40,100 nt of DNA from Acidimicrobiia bacterium (lineage in GTDB: Bacteria > Acidobacteriota > Terriglobia > Bryobacterales > Bryobacteraceae). The translations under genes were made by a program, and so were the position numbers. Positions 1-7,804 of the stretch are shown here, piece after piece. Location of the stretch: contig VFZE01000049.1 in assembly GCA_016871315.1 (NCBI GenBank), positions 1 through 40,100 of the forward strand, read 5' to 3'. The notes beneath the pieces were generated by a model that saw nothing but the letters and a program-made list of their open reading frames with translations, was not told the origin of the DNA and did no database searches. How positions within the stretch are numbered: the first letter of the stretch is position 1; each line of letters starts with the position of its first letter.

Positions 1-196
1 GCGTCAACAACCACTCCTTAAGATGGCCCCTTCTTACACCTAGATCCACCCATCAGGCCTCCAGGCGAAGACGGATACCGCGTCAGCGGTTTAGTTCAAT
101 TGCCGGTCACAAGAATTCAAAATTTATTTTCAGCACCGTAAATCACCGTTTTCCAGCCCGTTACAAGCTTTCCCACTCGCCGCGCCGCCAAAAAAT

Positions 197-226
197 TTGG
201 AAATCGCACCCCTCGATCTCTATAAT
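197..226 (+). promoter_or_regulatory. Predicted sigma-70 promoter
   Basis: A TTGGAA hexamer at 197-202 and a perfect TATAAT at 221-226 are separated by 18 bases. Transcription would start near 233, about 115 bases before the ATG at 347, which is preceded by GGAGG. This rules out starting the first gene at 197. The first 196 bases are less GC-rich than the rest and hold no gene that I recognise on either strand. Confidence 0.6.
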
Positions 227-346
227 CAAACGGCAGTCACGGCGGCTGGTCCTCACGCCGCCCTCGCTTGCATCCCCACACCTGCCCTCCCCGCTTGGCG
301 GAGCCCTGCTCGAACTTCCCTGCATTCCCCCTTTGGAGGTCCTCTC

Positions 347-2023
347 ATGACAGCAATCCTTGAAGCCGCGCCCACCACGTTTATCGTTCCCCGCCTCAGC
401 TGGCCGGTGCACGTTCAGGTAAAACTCAGCCTCTCCACTCTTGCCGAAAACAGCCGCGGCCTCATCGACGGCTCATTCAACAGCCCGCTGCCCGGCTCCG
501 CCGCCCTGGAGGCAACCGTCGAGCTCCGCGCCCCGCTGGAGGGAGCCTTCAGGCTACTACCCAACGATGACGAAGAGGACGAACAATACCGGCTCTCCTT
601 GTGGAAGCCCGCCAACTGCCCGGAAGCGGCTGATGTCCATGTTCACCTTGGCGCCGGAAGGCAGACCCTCGCCGCCCCCTTGCTCGCCTGGTTCGGCCGC
701 TACTTTGACAAAGCAGCCACCAACAAACTTTCTCGCCAGCTTCAGGGAGCCCTCGAGGCGGCTCTGGAGCGGCGTCTCGGCCTCAACACCCTCGACGCCT
801 GGTCCCACTCCGGTCCCCTGGAACCTCTTCACTCCCGCACCGTTGCCACCGCCGACCCCTCCCCAGACGCCCTCCCACCCACCGAGCCTCTGAAAACAAC
901 CATAACCCTCGAAATCCAGTTCCCTCTCCTTGACCGGCGCCAAGCCCGCAACCCCTCCTCCTTTCTCGCCAACTCCAACATCCCCGTCACCGCCGATGGC
1001 GCTCTGCTGATCGAAACCGAGGGAATCCCGCAATCCCGCCAGCCCGTTGCCGCATGTGCCATCGCGCCTGCTGCCGGCCTCCATGCCTTGCGCCGCAAGT
1101 CCGTCGCCGATCTTCGTTTCCAGGATGAACGGCGCCTCCCCGTCCCCCGCGCGCGCTGGCTGCTGGAATTGCTGACCAACCTCTACGAAATCGATTTCGA
1201 TTGGAAGTGGCTCCAATCTCTCGACGGCGAAGTCGACGTCGTGCTCGCCCTTCGCCTCGACGGCAAGGCCGCCTCCTCCTGGTACACCGTACCCGATGAG
1301 AACAGTTTCGACTTCTTTCTCCAGCTCGCCCCTGCCTCGGAAGCCATGCAGCGCACTGCGCGCGCATGGTTCTCCTACCTCTACTTCCTTCAGCCCGATC
1401 CTCTTCAAGTCTGGAACACCGCTGCCGCTCTGCTCGCCCATCAATGCCTCCGCACCTATACCGGCCGCGCCCGCTGGAACTTCAGCTACGACGTGCTCGA
1501 ACCAAAGCCCATCCTCACCGCCACACGCCGCCTTTCCAAACCCATTCGCCAGCGCCTTGCCACCATGGACTCCTGGATCCGCCGTTATCCCAAGGACGTG
1601 ATCAAGCGGTTCCGCCCCACTAAGAGCCCCGACATGGTTGCTGCCATGCGCGAAATCCCGCGGCCTTTTGCCGCTCTGCTTTCCGGGGAAAAATTTCTCG
1701 CCGACGACCTTGCCGGCTACGCGCTCCAGTGCAGGCGCCTGAAAAAGGAGATGGAGGACAACCCCGCCGAAGCGCCCACCGGACTCCGCCGCCTCGGCGA
1801 GACCATCGAAAAGCACCTCCGCATCCGCCTCCGCCACATGTGCCCGTCGATTGAAGGCGAATCCCTCACTTCGCTGATTCTCATCGCCGCCACACAAGCC
1901 CTCGCCCACGTCCAAGGCGCACCAGCCCGCCTCGACGCCATGCTCGAGGTCTGGCACCCCGCCTCCGGTCAGCGCAGGATCGCCCTCAATCGCCTGCTAC
2001 AACCGCCGGGCGCGGGTCAGTAA
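347..2023 (+). CDS. Hypothetical protein, 558 aa
   Basis: I do not recognise this family. The ATG at 347 is chosen because GGAGG lies 7 bases upstream and a good promoter ends at 226; the frame is open back to 197 but that part precedes the promoter. No signal peptide or convincing transmembrane segment is visible, so the product is probably cytoplasmic. The N-terminal half is rich in Ala, Leu and Pro with an acidic patch (NDDEEDEQ). The middle holds Trp/Tyr/Phe-rich stretches (DFDWKWLQSL, WFSYLYFLQPD). The C-terminal third is basic and helical, with Arg/Lys-rich segments. Codon usage and C-richness match the following genes. It stands alone, with 456 bases before the next gene. Confidence 0.6.
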   Translation: MTAILEAAPTTFIVPRLSWPVHVQVKLSLSTLAENSRGLIDGSFNSPLPGSAALEATVELRAPLEGAFRLLPNDDEEDEQYRLSLWKPANCPEAADVHVHLGAGRQTLAAPLLAWFGRYFDKAATNKLSRQLQGALEAALERRLGLNTLDAWSHSGPLEPLHSRTVATADPSPDALPPTEPLKTTITLEIQFPLLDRRQARNPSSFLANSNIPVTADGALLIETEGIPQSRQPVAACAIAPAAGLHALRRKSVADLRFQDERRLPVPRARWLLELLTNLYEIDFDWKWLQSLDGEVDVVLALRLDGKAASSWYTVPDENSFDFFLQLAPASEAMQRTARAWFSYLYFLQPDPLQVWNTAAALLAHQCLRTYTGRARWNFSYDVLEPKPILTATRRLSKPIRQRLATMDSWIRRYPKDVIKRFRPTKSPDMVAAMREIPRPFAALLSGEKFLADDLAGYALQCRRLKKEMEDNPAEAPTGLRRLGETIEKHLRIRLRHMCPSIEGESLTSLILIAATQALAHVQGAPARLDAMLEVWHPASGQRRIALNRLLQPPGAGQ

Positions 2024-2479
2024 TCTCTCCATGCCGTTCTTTGCCCCAATCCTGATCCCCAGCGGTCAGGCCGTCCACCAGCTTCGCTTCATCTTCCGCG
2101 GCGTTCAACCCTGAATTGCAGTCACAACTTCTGAGAAAATGGTCAAACCCCACTCAACCCCTTCCATTTCCTTCCCTTTCCAGCAGGCATCTCCCTTCCA
2201 TTCGCCGCATTCTCCCCACGCCACGCGCTATTCTTGTTCCGCCTCCGGGCAATACCCTTGCCCGCATGGCACGCTCTTTGAAAACTGAATATCTTCGCCC
2301 CCGCGCGGCACAATTCCACGGTTTCCTCATGGCTCGCATCTGCCAACTAAAAATGAAGGAACGAACCCAAGCGGCTCCTAACCCGTTTGGACTCAAGCCG
2401 CTACCGTCGACCACCGTCGCGCGGGAAGGCCGGCCGAAATAGCCTGCAACAACCGGCCAACCCCGCTCACTAGCTTGGC
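2024..2479. other. Non-coding gap of 456 bases
   Basis: No gene is supported on either strand; the short open frames have no start signals or recognisable products. The top strand has a pyrimidine-rich tract around 2160-2200. An inverted repeat, AGCGGCT (2370-2376) with AGCCGCT (2396-2402), could form a 7-bp stem around a 19-base loop, but it has no following T-run. No RNA gene was recognised. Confidence 0.4.
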
Positions 2480-2878
2480 ATGCGTGCTCTCTTTCTATTC
2501 CTCGCCCTGGCTGGCGCCCTCGCCGCGCAAGCCTCCCGGCCCACCCCGCCGGCCAAACCGGCCTCCATCCGCAAAACCACCGTCAGCGACGCCGAGCTCG
2601 AACGCGACATCCGTGAACGTTTCTCCCGCTCCAAGATCTCCGTGGAAAAGTTCCAGGTGCGCGTGCAAAGCGGCGTCGCCATCATTGAAGGCAAGACCGA
2701 CGTCGTCCAGCGCAAGGCAACCGCCACCCGCCTGGCCCGTCTCGCCGGTGCCCGCGAAGTCCGCAACAAAATCGAGGTCGGCGAAAAAGCCCGCCAGAAA
2801 GCCGCCGCTAACCTCGCCGAAGGCCGCCGCCGCGCACAGGTCAAGCGCGGCGAACAGCGCACCTCACTCAATCACTAG
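2480..2878 (+). CDS. BON-domain exported protein
   Basis: The 132-aa product starts with a signal peptide (MRALFLFLALAGALAAQA). A BON domain follows at about residues 37-98, with the typical pattern of a charged helix, a VRVQSGVAIIEGKTD strand-turn-strand, a helix, and a closing VRNKIEV strand. BON domains in exported proteins bind membranes or other envelope proteins; the specific role here is unknown. The last 30 residues are basic and Ala/Arg-rich. No Shine-Dalgarno sequence is visible. The 3' end overlaps the 3' end of the convergent pyruvate carboxylase gene by 15 bases. Confidence 0.75.
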   Translation: MRALFLFLALAGALAAQASRPTPPAKPASIRKTTVSDAELERDIRERFSRSKISVEKFQVRVQSGVAIIEGKTDVVQRKATATRLARLAGAREVRNKIEVGEKARQKAAANLAEGRRRAQVKRGEQRTSLNH

Positions 2879-5800
2879 CAGCAGATCCTTCGGCTCCACC
2901 TGGTCGCCCGGCTGCACCAGCTTCCTGGTCACCTTGCCCGCCACCGGCGCCGCCACCGTCGTCTGCATCTTCATCGCCTCCATCACCAGCAGCTTGTCGC
3001 CCTTGGCCACCTTCTGGCCAAGCTCAACCGCCAGCGCCGTCACCGCGCCCGGGATCGGAGCGCCAACGTGACCCGGATGATTCGCATCCGCCTTGGCCCG
3101 CGCCGCCGTCTTCACTTCCAGCGACGCATCGCGAACCGTCACGGCCCGCGGCTGCCCGTTCAGCTCAAAGAACACCGTCCGCGTGCCGTCCGCATGCGGC
3201 TCGCCCACCGTCAGGAACTTGATCACCAGCGTTTTCCCCGGCTCCAGCTCCGCCGTGATCTCCTCGCCCTTCTTCATTCCATACAGGAACTGCGGCGTCG
3301 GCAGCACCTCCACCACCGACCAGCTCTGCTGGTTCTTGGCGAACTTCAAAAACACCTCGGGGTACAGCAGATAACTCAGCAGGTCCGTTCGCGACGGCTT
3401 ATGCCCGATCCGCTTCTCCAGCCCCGCCGCCTCCGCTTCAAAATCTGCCGCGGGCAGCAGCGCTCCCGGCCGCCCGTGCCGCGGCTTCTCGCCCTTCAAC
3501 ACCACTTGCCGTATCTTCGCCGGCCAGCCTCCATGCGGCGTCCCCAGCGAACCCATCAGCATCTCCCGCACCGAATTCGGAATGTTCACACTATGATCAA
3601 CGCCCAGGTTCAAAAACTCGCGCACCTTCATCCCGTGGCTCACCAGGAACAGCGCCAGATCGCCCACCACCTTGCTCGACGGCGTCACCTTCACAATGTC
3701 GCCGAACGCCATGTTCACGTCCGCGTACGTCCGCGCGATCTCACGCCACCGCGCTCCCAATCCCATCGCTTCCGCCTGCGCCTTCAGATTCGTGTACTGC
3801 CCGCCCGGCATCTCATGCTCATACACCTCCGCCGTGCCTGACTTCGGAGCCTCGTCAAACGGCGCATACCATGCTCGCACTGTCTCCCAGTAATCCGAAC
3901 AAACCTGCAGCGCCTCCTCCTCCAGCTTCGGGTCGCGCCGCGTGTTCCGCAACGCCGCCGCAATCGAGTTCAGGTTCGGTTGCGACGTTGTCCCGCTCAT
4001 CGACGCAATCGCCGTATCGGCCGCTTCCACGCCCGCATCCGACGCCTTCAGCACGCTCGACGCGCTGATCCCGCTCGTATCATGCGTGTGAAAGTGAATC
4101 GGCAGGTCCGTTACATCCCGCAGCGCCCGCACCAGCTTCTCCGCCGCATACGGCCGCACCAGCCCCGCCATATCCTTGATCCCGATGATGTGCGCGCCCA
4201 TCTTCTCCACATCCTGCGCCATCTTCACGTAGTAAGTCAGCGGATATTTGTCGCGTTTCGGGTCCAGTATGTCGCCCGTGTAGCAGATCGCCGCCTCGCA
4301 CACGCCGCCCGCCCTGCGAACCGCCTCCATCGCCACTTTCATATTCGGCAGCCAGTTCAGCGAATCGAAGATCCGGAAAATATCAATCCCTTCCGCCGCC
4401 GCCTCTTTCACAAACTCTCGAACCACGTTATCCGGATACGCCGTGTAGCCCACCGCGTTCGACGCCCGCAGCAGCATCTGGAAGCAGATGTTCGGAATCG
4501 CCTCCCGCAACCGCCTCAGCCGCTGCCACGGATCCTCATGCAGAAACCGCAGCGCCACGTCGAACGTCGCTCCGCCCCACATCTCCAGACTGAACAGCTG
4601 CGGCAGCCGGTGCGACACGTAGTTCGCGATCCCCAGCATGTCGTTCGTCCGCACACGCGTCGCCATCAGCGATTGATGCGCATCGCGGAACGTCGTATCG
4701 GTCAGCAGCAGCTCTTTGCGCCCGCGCATCCACCGCGCGAACTCTTCCGGCCCCACCCGCTGCAATAAGTCGCGCGTTCCCTCCGGCGCCTTCCCAGCAA
4801 TATGAATCGGCGTCGGAGCCTCGCGAATCACCTCCGGCAGCCGCTTGCCCTTCACCTCCGGATTCCCGTTGACGCACACCTCCGCCAGGTACGTCAGCAG
4901 CTTCGTCGCGCGGTCACGCCGAGGCGCGAACCGCACCAGCGAAGGATTATCGTCCAGAAACCGCGTCGTCGCCGCCCCGCTCTGAAACTCCGCGTGATTC
5001 ACCACGTTTTCCAGAAACGGAATGTTTGTCTTCACCCCCCGGATCCGGAACTCGCGCAGCGCCCGGTCCATCCGCTGGCACGCCAACGGCAAATCGCGCC
5101 CCCAGGAGGAAATCTTCACCAGCAGCGAATCATAGTACGGCGTGATCACCGCCCCGCCGTAGGCCGACGCCCCATCCAAACGTATCCCGAATCCCGCCGG
5201 CGACCGGTACGTGTGGATCCGCCCATAGTCCGGCACAAACCCGTTCGTCGGATCCTCGGTCGTGATCCGGCATTGCAACGCGTAGCCGTGCAGCGTGATC
5301 TTGTCCTGCTCCGGCAGCCCGATCTCCTCCCCGTGCAGGTTCAATCCTTGCGCCACCAGAATCTGGCTGCGCACTATGTCCACGCCCGTCACCATCTCCG
5401 TCACCGTGTGCTCCACCTGCACCCGCGGATTCACCTCGATGAAGAACCACTCCCCGCTATCGGCATCCAGCAGAAACTCAACCGTCCCGGCGTTGTAATA
5501 TCCCGCCGCCTTCGCCAGCCGCACCGCCGCCGCCGTGATCTGATCCCGCAGCGCCGGATCCAGCGACACCGCCGGAGCCACCTCCACTACCTTCTGATGA
5601 CGCCGCTGCACCGAGCAGTCACGCTCATACAGATGCAGAATGTTGCCGTGCCGGTCACCCAGGATCTGCACCTCGATGTGGCGCGGCCTCTTGATGTACC
5701 GCTCCAGAAACACCGCCCCGTTACCGAACGCCGCCTCCGCTTCCTTCCGCGCGTCCTCCAGCAGCCGCTGCAACTCCGCCGCCTTCTCCACCACCCGCAT

Positions 5801-6301
5801 CCCGCGCCCGCCGCCGCCATGCGCCGCCTTGATGATCAGCGGAAACCCGATTTTCTTGGACGCCTTCTCCGCCTGCGCGTAGCTCTTCACCGGCCGCTCT
5901 GTTCCAGGAACCACCGGCAGCCCCGCCTGTGCCGCCAGACGCCGTGCCGCTGTTTTGTCACCCAGCAATTCCAACAACTCCGCGCTCGGCCCAACGAAGG
6001 TGATCCCCGCCTCCTCGCATGCGCGCGGCAACGCCGGATTCTCCGACAGGAAACCGTACCCGGGATGGATGTAATCCACCCCTTTTTCCTTCGCCAGCCC
6101 GACAATGCCTTCCACGTCGAGATATGCCTGCACCGGGCCGAAGCCCTGCCCGATCATGTACGCTTCGTCCGCTTTAAAACGATGCAGGCTCAGCCGGTCC
6201 TCTTTCGAGAACACAGCCGCCGTCCGCAGCCCTAACTCATTGGCTGCACGAAGGATACGAATTGCGATTTCGCCCCGGTTCAGGGCCATCAGTTTCTTCA
6301 T
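2864..6301 (-). CDS. pyc: Pyruvate carboxylase
   Basis: This 1145-aa biotin enzyme carboxylates pyruvate to oxaloacetate using ATP and bicarbonate, feeding the TCA cycle. It is a full-length single-chain enzyme, close to the usual family length of about 1150. The N-terminal biotin carboxylase has the glycine-rich ATP-grasp loop HGGGGRGMRVV and the FIEVNPRVQVEHTVTE motif. The carboxyltransferase domain begins at LLLTDTTFRDAHQSLMATR and includes IKDMAGL, whose lysine is carbamylated in known enzymes. The C-terminal carrier domain has MEAMKMQ with the biotinyl lysine at residue 1111, 35 residues from the end, as expected. It is transcribed alone on the minus strand. No clear Shine-Dalgarno sequence precedes the ATG. 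Confidence 0.97.
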   Translation of the reverse strand: MKKLMALNRGEIAIRILRAANELGLRTAAVFSKEDRLSLHRFKADEAYMIGQGFGPVQAYLDVEGIVGLAKEKGVDYIHPGYGFLSENPALPRACEEAGITFVGPSAELLELLGDKTAARRLAAQAGLPVVPGTERPVKSYAQAEKASKKIGFPLIIKAAHGGGGRGMRVVEKAAELQRLLEDARKEAEAAFGNGAVFLERYIKRPRHIEVQILGDRHGNILHLYERDCSVQRRHQKVVEVAPAVSLDPALRDQITAAAVRLAKAAGYYNAGTVEFLLDADSGEWFFIEVNPRVQVEHTVTEMVTGVDIVRSQILVAQGLNLHGEEIGLPEQDKITLHGYALQCRITTEDPTNGFVPDYGRIHTYRSPAGFGIRLDGASAYGGAVITPYYDSLLVKISSWGRDLPLACQRMDRALREFRIRGVKTNIPFLENVVNHAEFQSGAATTRFLDDNPSLVRFAPRRDRATKLLTYLAEVCVNGNPEVKGKRLPEVIREAPTPIHIAGKAPEGTRDLLQRVGPEEFARWMRGRKELLLTDTTFRDAHQSLMATRVRTNDMLGIANYVSHRLPQLFSLEMWGGATFDVALRFLHEDPWQRLRRLREAIPNICFQMLLRASNAVGYTAYPDNVVREFVKEAAAEGIDIFRIFDSLNWLPNMKVAMEAVRRAGGVCEAAICYTGDILDPKRDKYPLTYYVKMAQDVEKMGAHIIGIKDMAGLVRPYAAEKLVRALRDVTDLPIHFHTHDTSGISASSVLKASDAGVEAADTAIASMSGTTSQPNLNSIAAALRNTRRDPKLEEEALQVCSDYWETVRAWYAPFDEAPKSGTAEVYEHEMPGGQYTNLKAQAEAMGLGARWREIARTYADVNMAFGDIVKVTPSSKVVGDLALFLVSHGMKVREFLNLGVDHSVNIPNSVREMLMGSLGTPHGGWPAKIRQVVLKGEKPRHGRPGALLPAADFEAEAAGLEKRIGHKPSRTDLLSYLLYPEVFLKFAKNQQSWSVVEVLPTPQFLYGMKKGEEITAELEPGKTLVIKFLTVGEPHADGTRTVFFELNGQPRAVTVRDASLEVKTAARAKADANHPGHVGAPIPGAVTALAVELGQKVAKGDKLLVMEAMKMQTTVAAPVAGKVTRKLVQPGDQVEPKDLLLVIE

Positions 6302-6394
6302 GGGAAAATACCGCGTGGGGTTTTGAGGTAATTATCAGAGTATCATGGAACGAATCTTGCGCTCCCTGCGTACTCCATCTAACGAGGTGTAACG

Positions 6395-7330
6395 ATGAGG
6401 AAAACTCCGCTTCTGTTCCCCCTGGCCGCCGCCCTGGCGCTCACCGGCTGCGACTGGCAGGACTTCGGCCCCACCACCCGCGAGCGCGAGGAGTTCCAGC
6501 ACTCCTTCGATTTCAAACCCGGCGGCCGCATCGCGGTCGAGAACTTCAACGGCGCCGTCGAAATCCACGGCTGGGATCAGGACAAGGTCGAAATCACAGG
6601 CACCAAGTACGCCTCCTCGCGCGCCTTGCTGGATGAAATGCGCGTCGACATCTCCCCCTCCGATACTTTCATTCAAATCCGCACCGTCGTTCCCGAAATC
6701 ATGGGCCGCCGCGGCAACCGCGGCGTCAAGTACCGCATTCACGTCCCGCGCCGCACTCGTCTCGATCGCATTGAAACCTCCAACGGCCCCGTGCGCGCTG
6801 AACAGATCGAAGGCGAAGGCCGCATCAAAACCTCCAACGGCCCCGTCAAGCTCGTCCGTTATGCCGGCAACGTCGATGTGAAAACCTCCAACGGCCCCGT
6901 TGAACTCGACGACTACACCGGCGAAGCCATCCTTGGCACCTCCAACGGCCCCATCACCGCTCACGGCGTCCGCGGCCATCTGGAAGCCAGTACCTCCAAC
7001 GGCCCCATCACCGCCAGCCTCACCGCTCCGGACCCAACACGCCCCGTTAAGCTTTCCTCTTCCAATGGCCCCGTTACGCTCACTCTCCCCTCTGCCCCCT
7101 TGCCCGACGTCACCGTTACCTCCTCCAACGGCCCCGTTACTCTGCGCCTTCCTCCGAACGCCAATGCCAAGCTCAAGGCGCGTACTTCCAATTCCAGGGT
7201 CACATGCGACTTCCCTCTCAACGCCGTCACCGCCCAAGGCAAAAGCGAAGTGGAAGGCAACATCGGCTCCGGCGGCCCCATGCTTAGCCTCCGCACCTCC
7301 AATTCCAGCGTCCGCATCGTCCAGAACTGA
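6395..7330 (+). CDS. DUF4097-like repeat lipoprotein
   Basis: The 311-aa product has a lipoprotein signal: basic start, hydrophobic stretch and an LTGC lipobox with Cys19. An N-terminal region (FDFKPGGRIAVENFNGAVEIHGWDQDKVEITGTK) resembles DUF4097 adhesin-like beta-solenoid proteins. From about residue 128 a short motif, T/S-S-N-G-P-V/I, recurs seven times at 17-24 residue spacing, followed by two TSNS variants near the C-terminus. This fits a parallel beta-helix with one motif per turn. It is probably anchored in the cell envelope; no substrate can be inferred. GAGGTG lies 7 bases upstream of the ATG. It precedes the blaI-blaR1 pair by 91 bases, but that pair has its own promoter. Confidence 0.8.
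   Translation: MRKTPLLFPLAAALALTGCDWQDFGPTTREREEFQHSFDFKPGGRIAVENFNGAVEIHGWDQDKVEITGTKYASSRALLDEMRVDISPSDTFIQIRTVVPEIMGRRGNRGVKYRIHVPRRTRLDRIETSNGPVRAEQIEGEGRIKTSNGPVKLVRYAGNVDVKTSNGPVELDDYTGEAILGTSNGPITAHGVRGHLEASTSNGPITASLTAPDPTRPVKLSSSNGPVTLTLPSAPLPDVTVTSSNGPVTLRLPPNANAKLKARTSNSRVTCDFPLNAVTAQGKSEVEGNIGSGGPMLSLRTSNSSVRIVQN
6775..7311 (+). repeat. In-gene repeat coding TSNGPV/I turns
   Basis: A roughly 15-base unit close to ACCTCCAACGGCCCC recurs within the DUF4097-like gene: near-identical at about 6775, 6829, 6882, 6939 and 6991, diverged at about 7060 and 7120, and only partly kept in the last two copies (ACTTCCAATTCCAGG and ACCTCCAATTCCAGC). The near-identity of the first five copies at the DNA level suggests recent internal duplication or gene conversion. 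Confidence 0.8.
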
Positions 7331-7367
7331 AGCGGGCTTTCGCTAACTCCGCAACCTCAAATCCCCA

Positions 7368-7403
7368 TTGACATTGCCCGCCAGCCGTGCTAGATTTATA
7401 GCA
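7368..7403 (+). promoter_or_regulatory. Promoter and BlaI-type operator of blaI-blaR1
   Basis: A perfect TTGACA (7368-7373) and TAGATT (7391-7396) are separated by exactly 17 bases. A perfect inverted repeat TGCTA-N6-TAGCA spans 7388-7403 and covers the -10 box. The staphylococcal MecI/BlaI operator has the same 5+6+5 architecture (TACTA-N6-TAGTA). A third matching half-site, CTAGCA, lies at 7417-7422, overlapping the start codon of blaI. Position and form fit autorepression by the adjacent BlaI homologue. Confidence 0.65.
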
Positions 7404-7421
7404 TTAGGATGGAAAACTAGC

Positions 7422-7802
7422 ATGTCCGCCGCACCCTTCTCCCGCCGCGAACGCCAGATCATGGATGTCCTCTTCCGTCTCGGCAAGGCCACAGCCGCTC
7501 AGGTCCGCGCCGCCATCCCCGATCCTCCCAGCTACTCCGCTGTCCGCGCTCATCTCCGCACCCTCGAAGACAAGGGCCACGTGCGCCACAAGGCCGAAGA
7601 GCTTCGCTACGTTTACATGCCCGCACAGAATCCGGAAAAGGCACGCCGCGGCGCCCTTCGGCATCTCGTCGATACTTTTTTCCCAGGCTCGCCCGCCACC
7701 GCCGTCGCCGCACTGCTCAGCGCCCATTCCAGCGAATTGTCAGGTCGCGACCTTGACGAACTACAGACACTCATCGATCAGGCCCGGGAGGAAGGAAGAT
7801 AA
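7422..7802 (+). CDS. BlaI/MecI/CopY-family repressor
   Basis: The 126-aa product is a small winged-helix repressor. Typical family features are the start PFSRRERQIMDVLFRLGKATAAQVRAAI, the recognition helix region SYSAVRAHLRTLEDKGHV, and a C-terminal dimerisation helix region. The ATG at 7422 is used because the open frame further upstream coincides with the -35 box at 7368. Known members are dimers that are inactivated when a partner BlaR1 protease triggers their cleavage. The next gene is that partner, 2 bases downstream. The inverted repeat overlapping the promoter predicts autoregulation. The inducing signal is unknown; nothing here suggests a beta-lactamase. Confidence 0.9.
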   Translation: MSAAPFSRRERQIMDVLFRLGKATAAQVRAAIPDPPSYSAVRAHLRTLEDKGHVRHKAEELRYVYMPAQNPEKARRGALRHLVDTFFPGSPATAVAALLSAHSSELSGRDLDELQTLIDQAREEGR

Positions 7803-7804
7803 CC

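Noticed and set aside
1-196. Possible RNA gene or mobile-element end in the AT-richer first bases
   Set aside because: I could not find a tRNA-like fold, T-loop sequence, or inverted terminal repeat to support it.
197-346. Longer N-terminus for the first protein
   Set aside because: The upstream in-frame start overlaps the predicted -35 box, and the GGAGG site points to ATG 347.
2370-2402. Terminator for the first gene
   Set aside because: The 7-bp stem has a 19-base loop and no T-run, and lies about 350 bases after the stop.
4802-6235. Long plus-strand open frame antisense to pyc
   Set aside because: It is His/Arg/Pro-rich with no start signal; it is the usual antisense shadow of a GC-rich gene, while pyc is certain.
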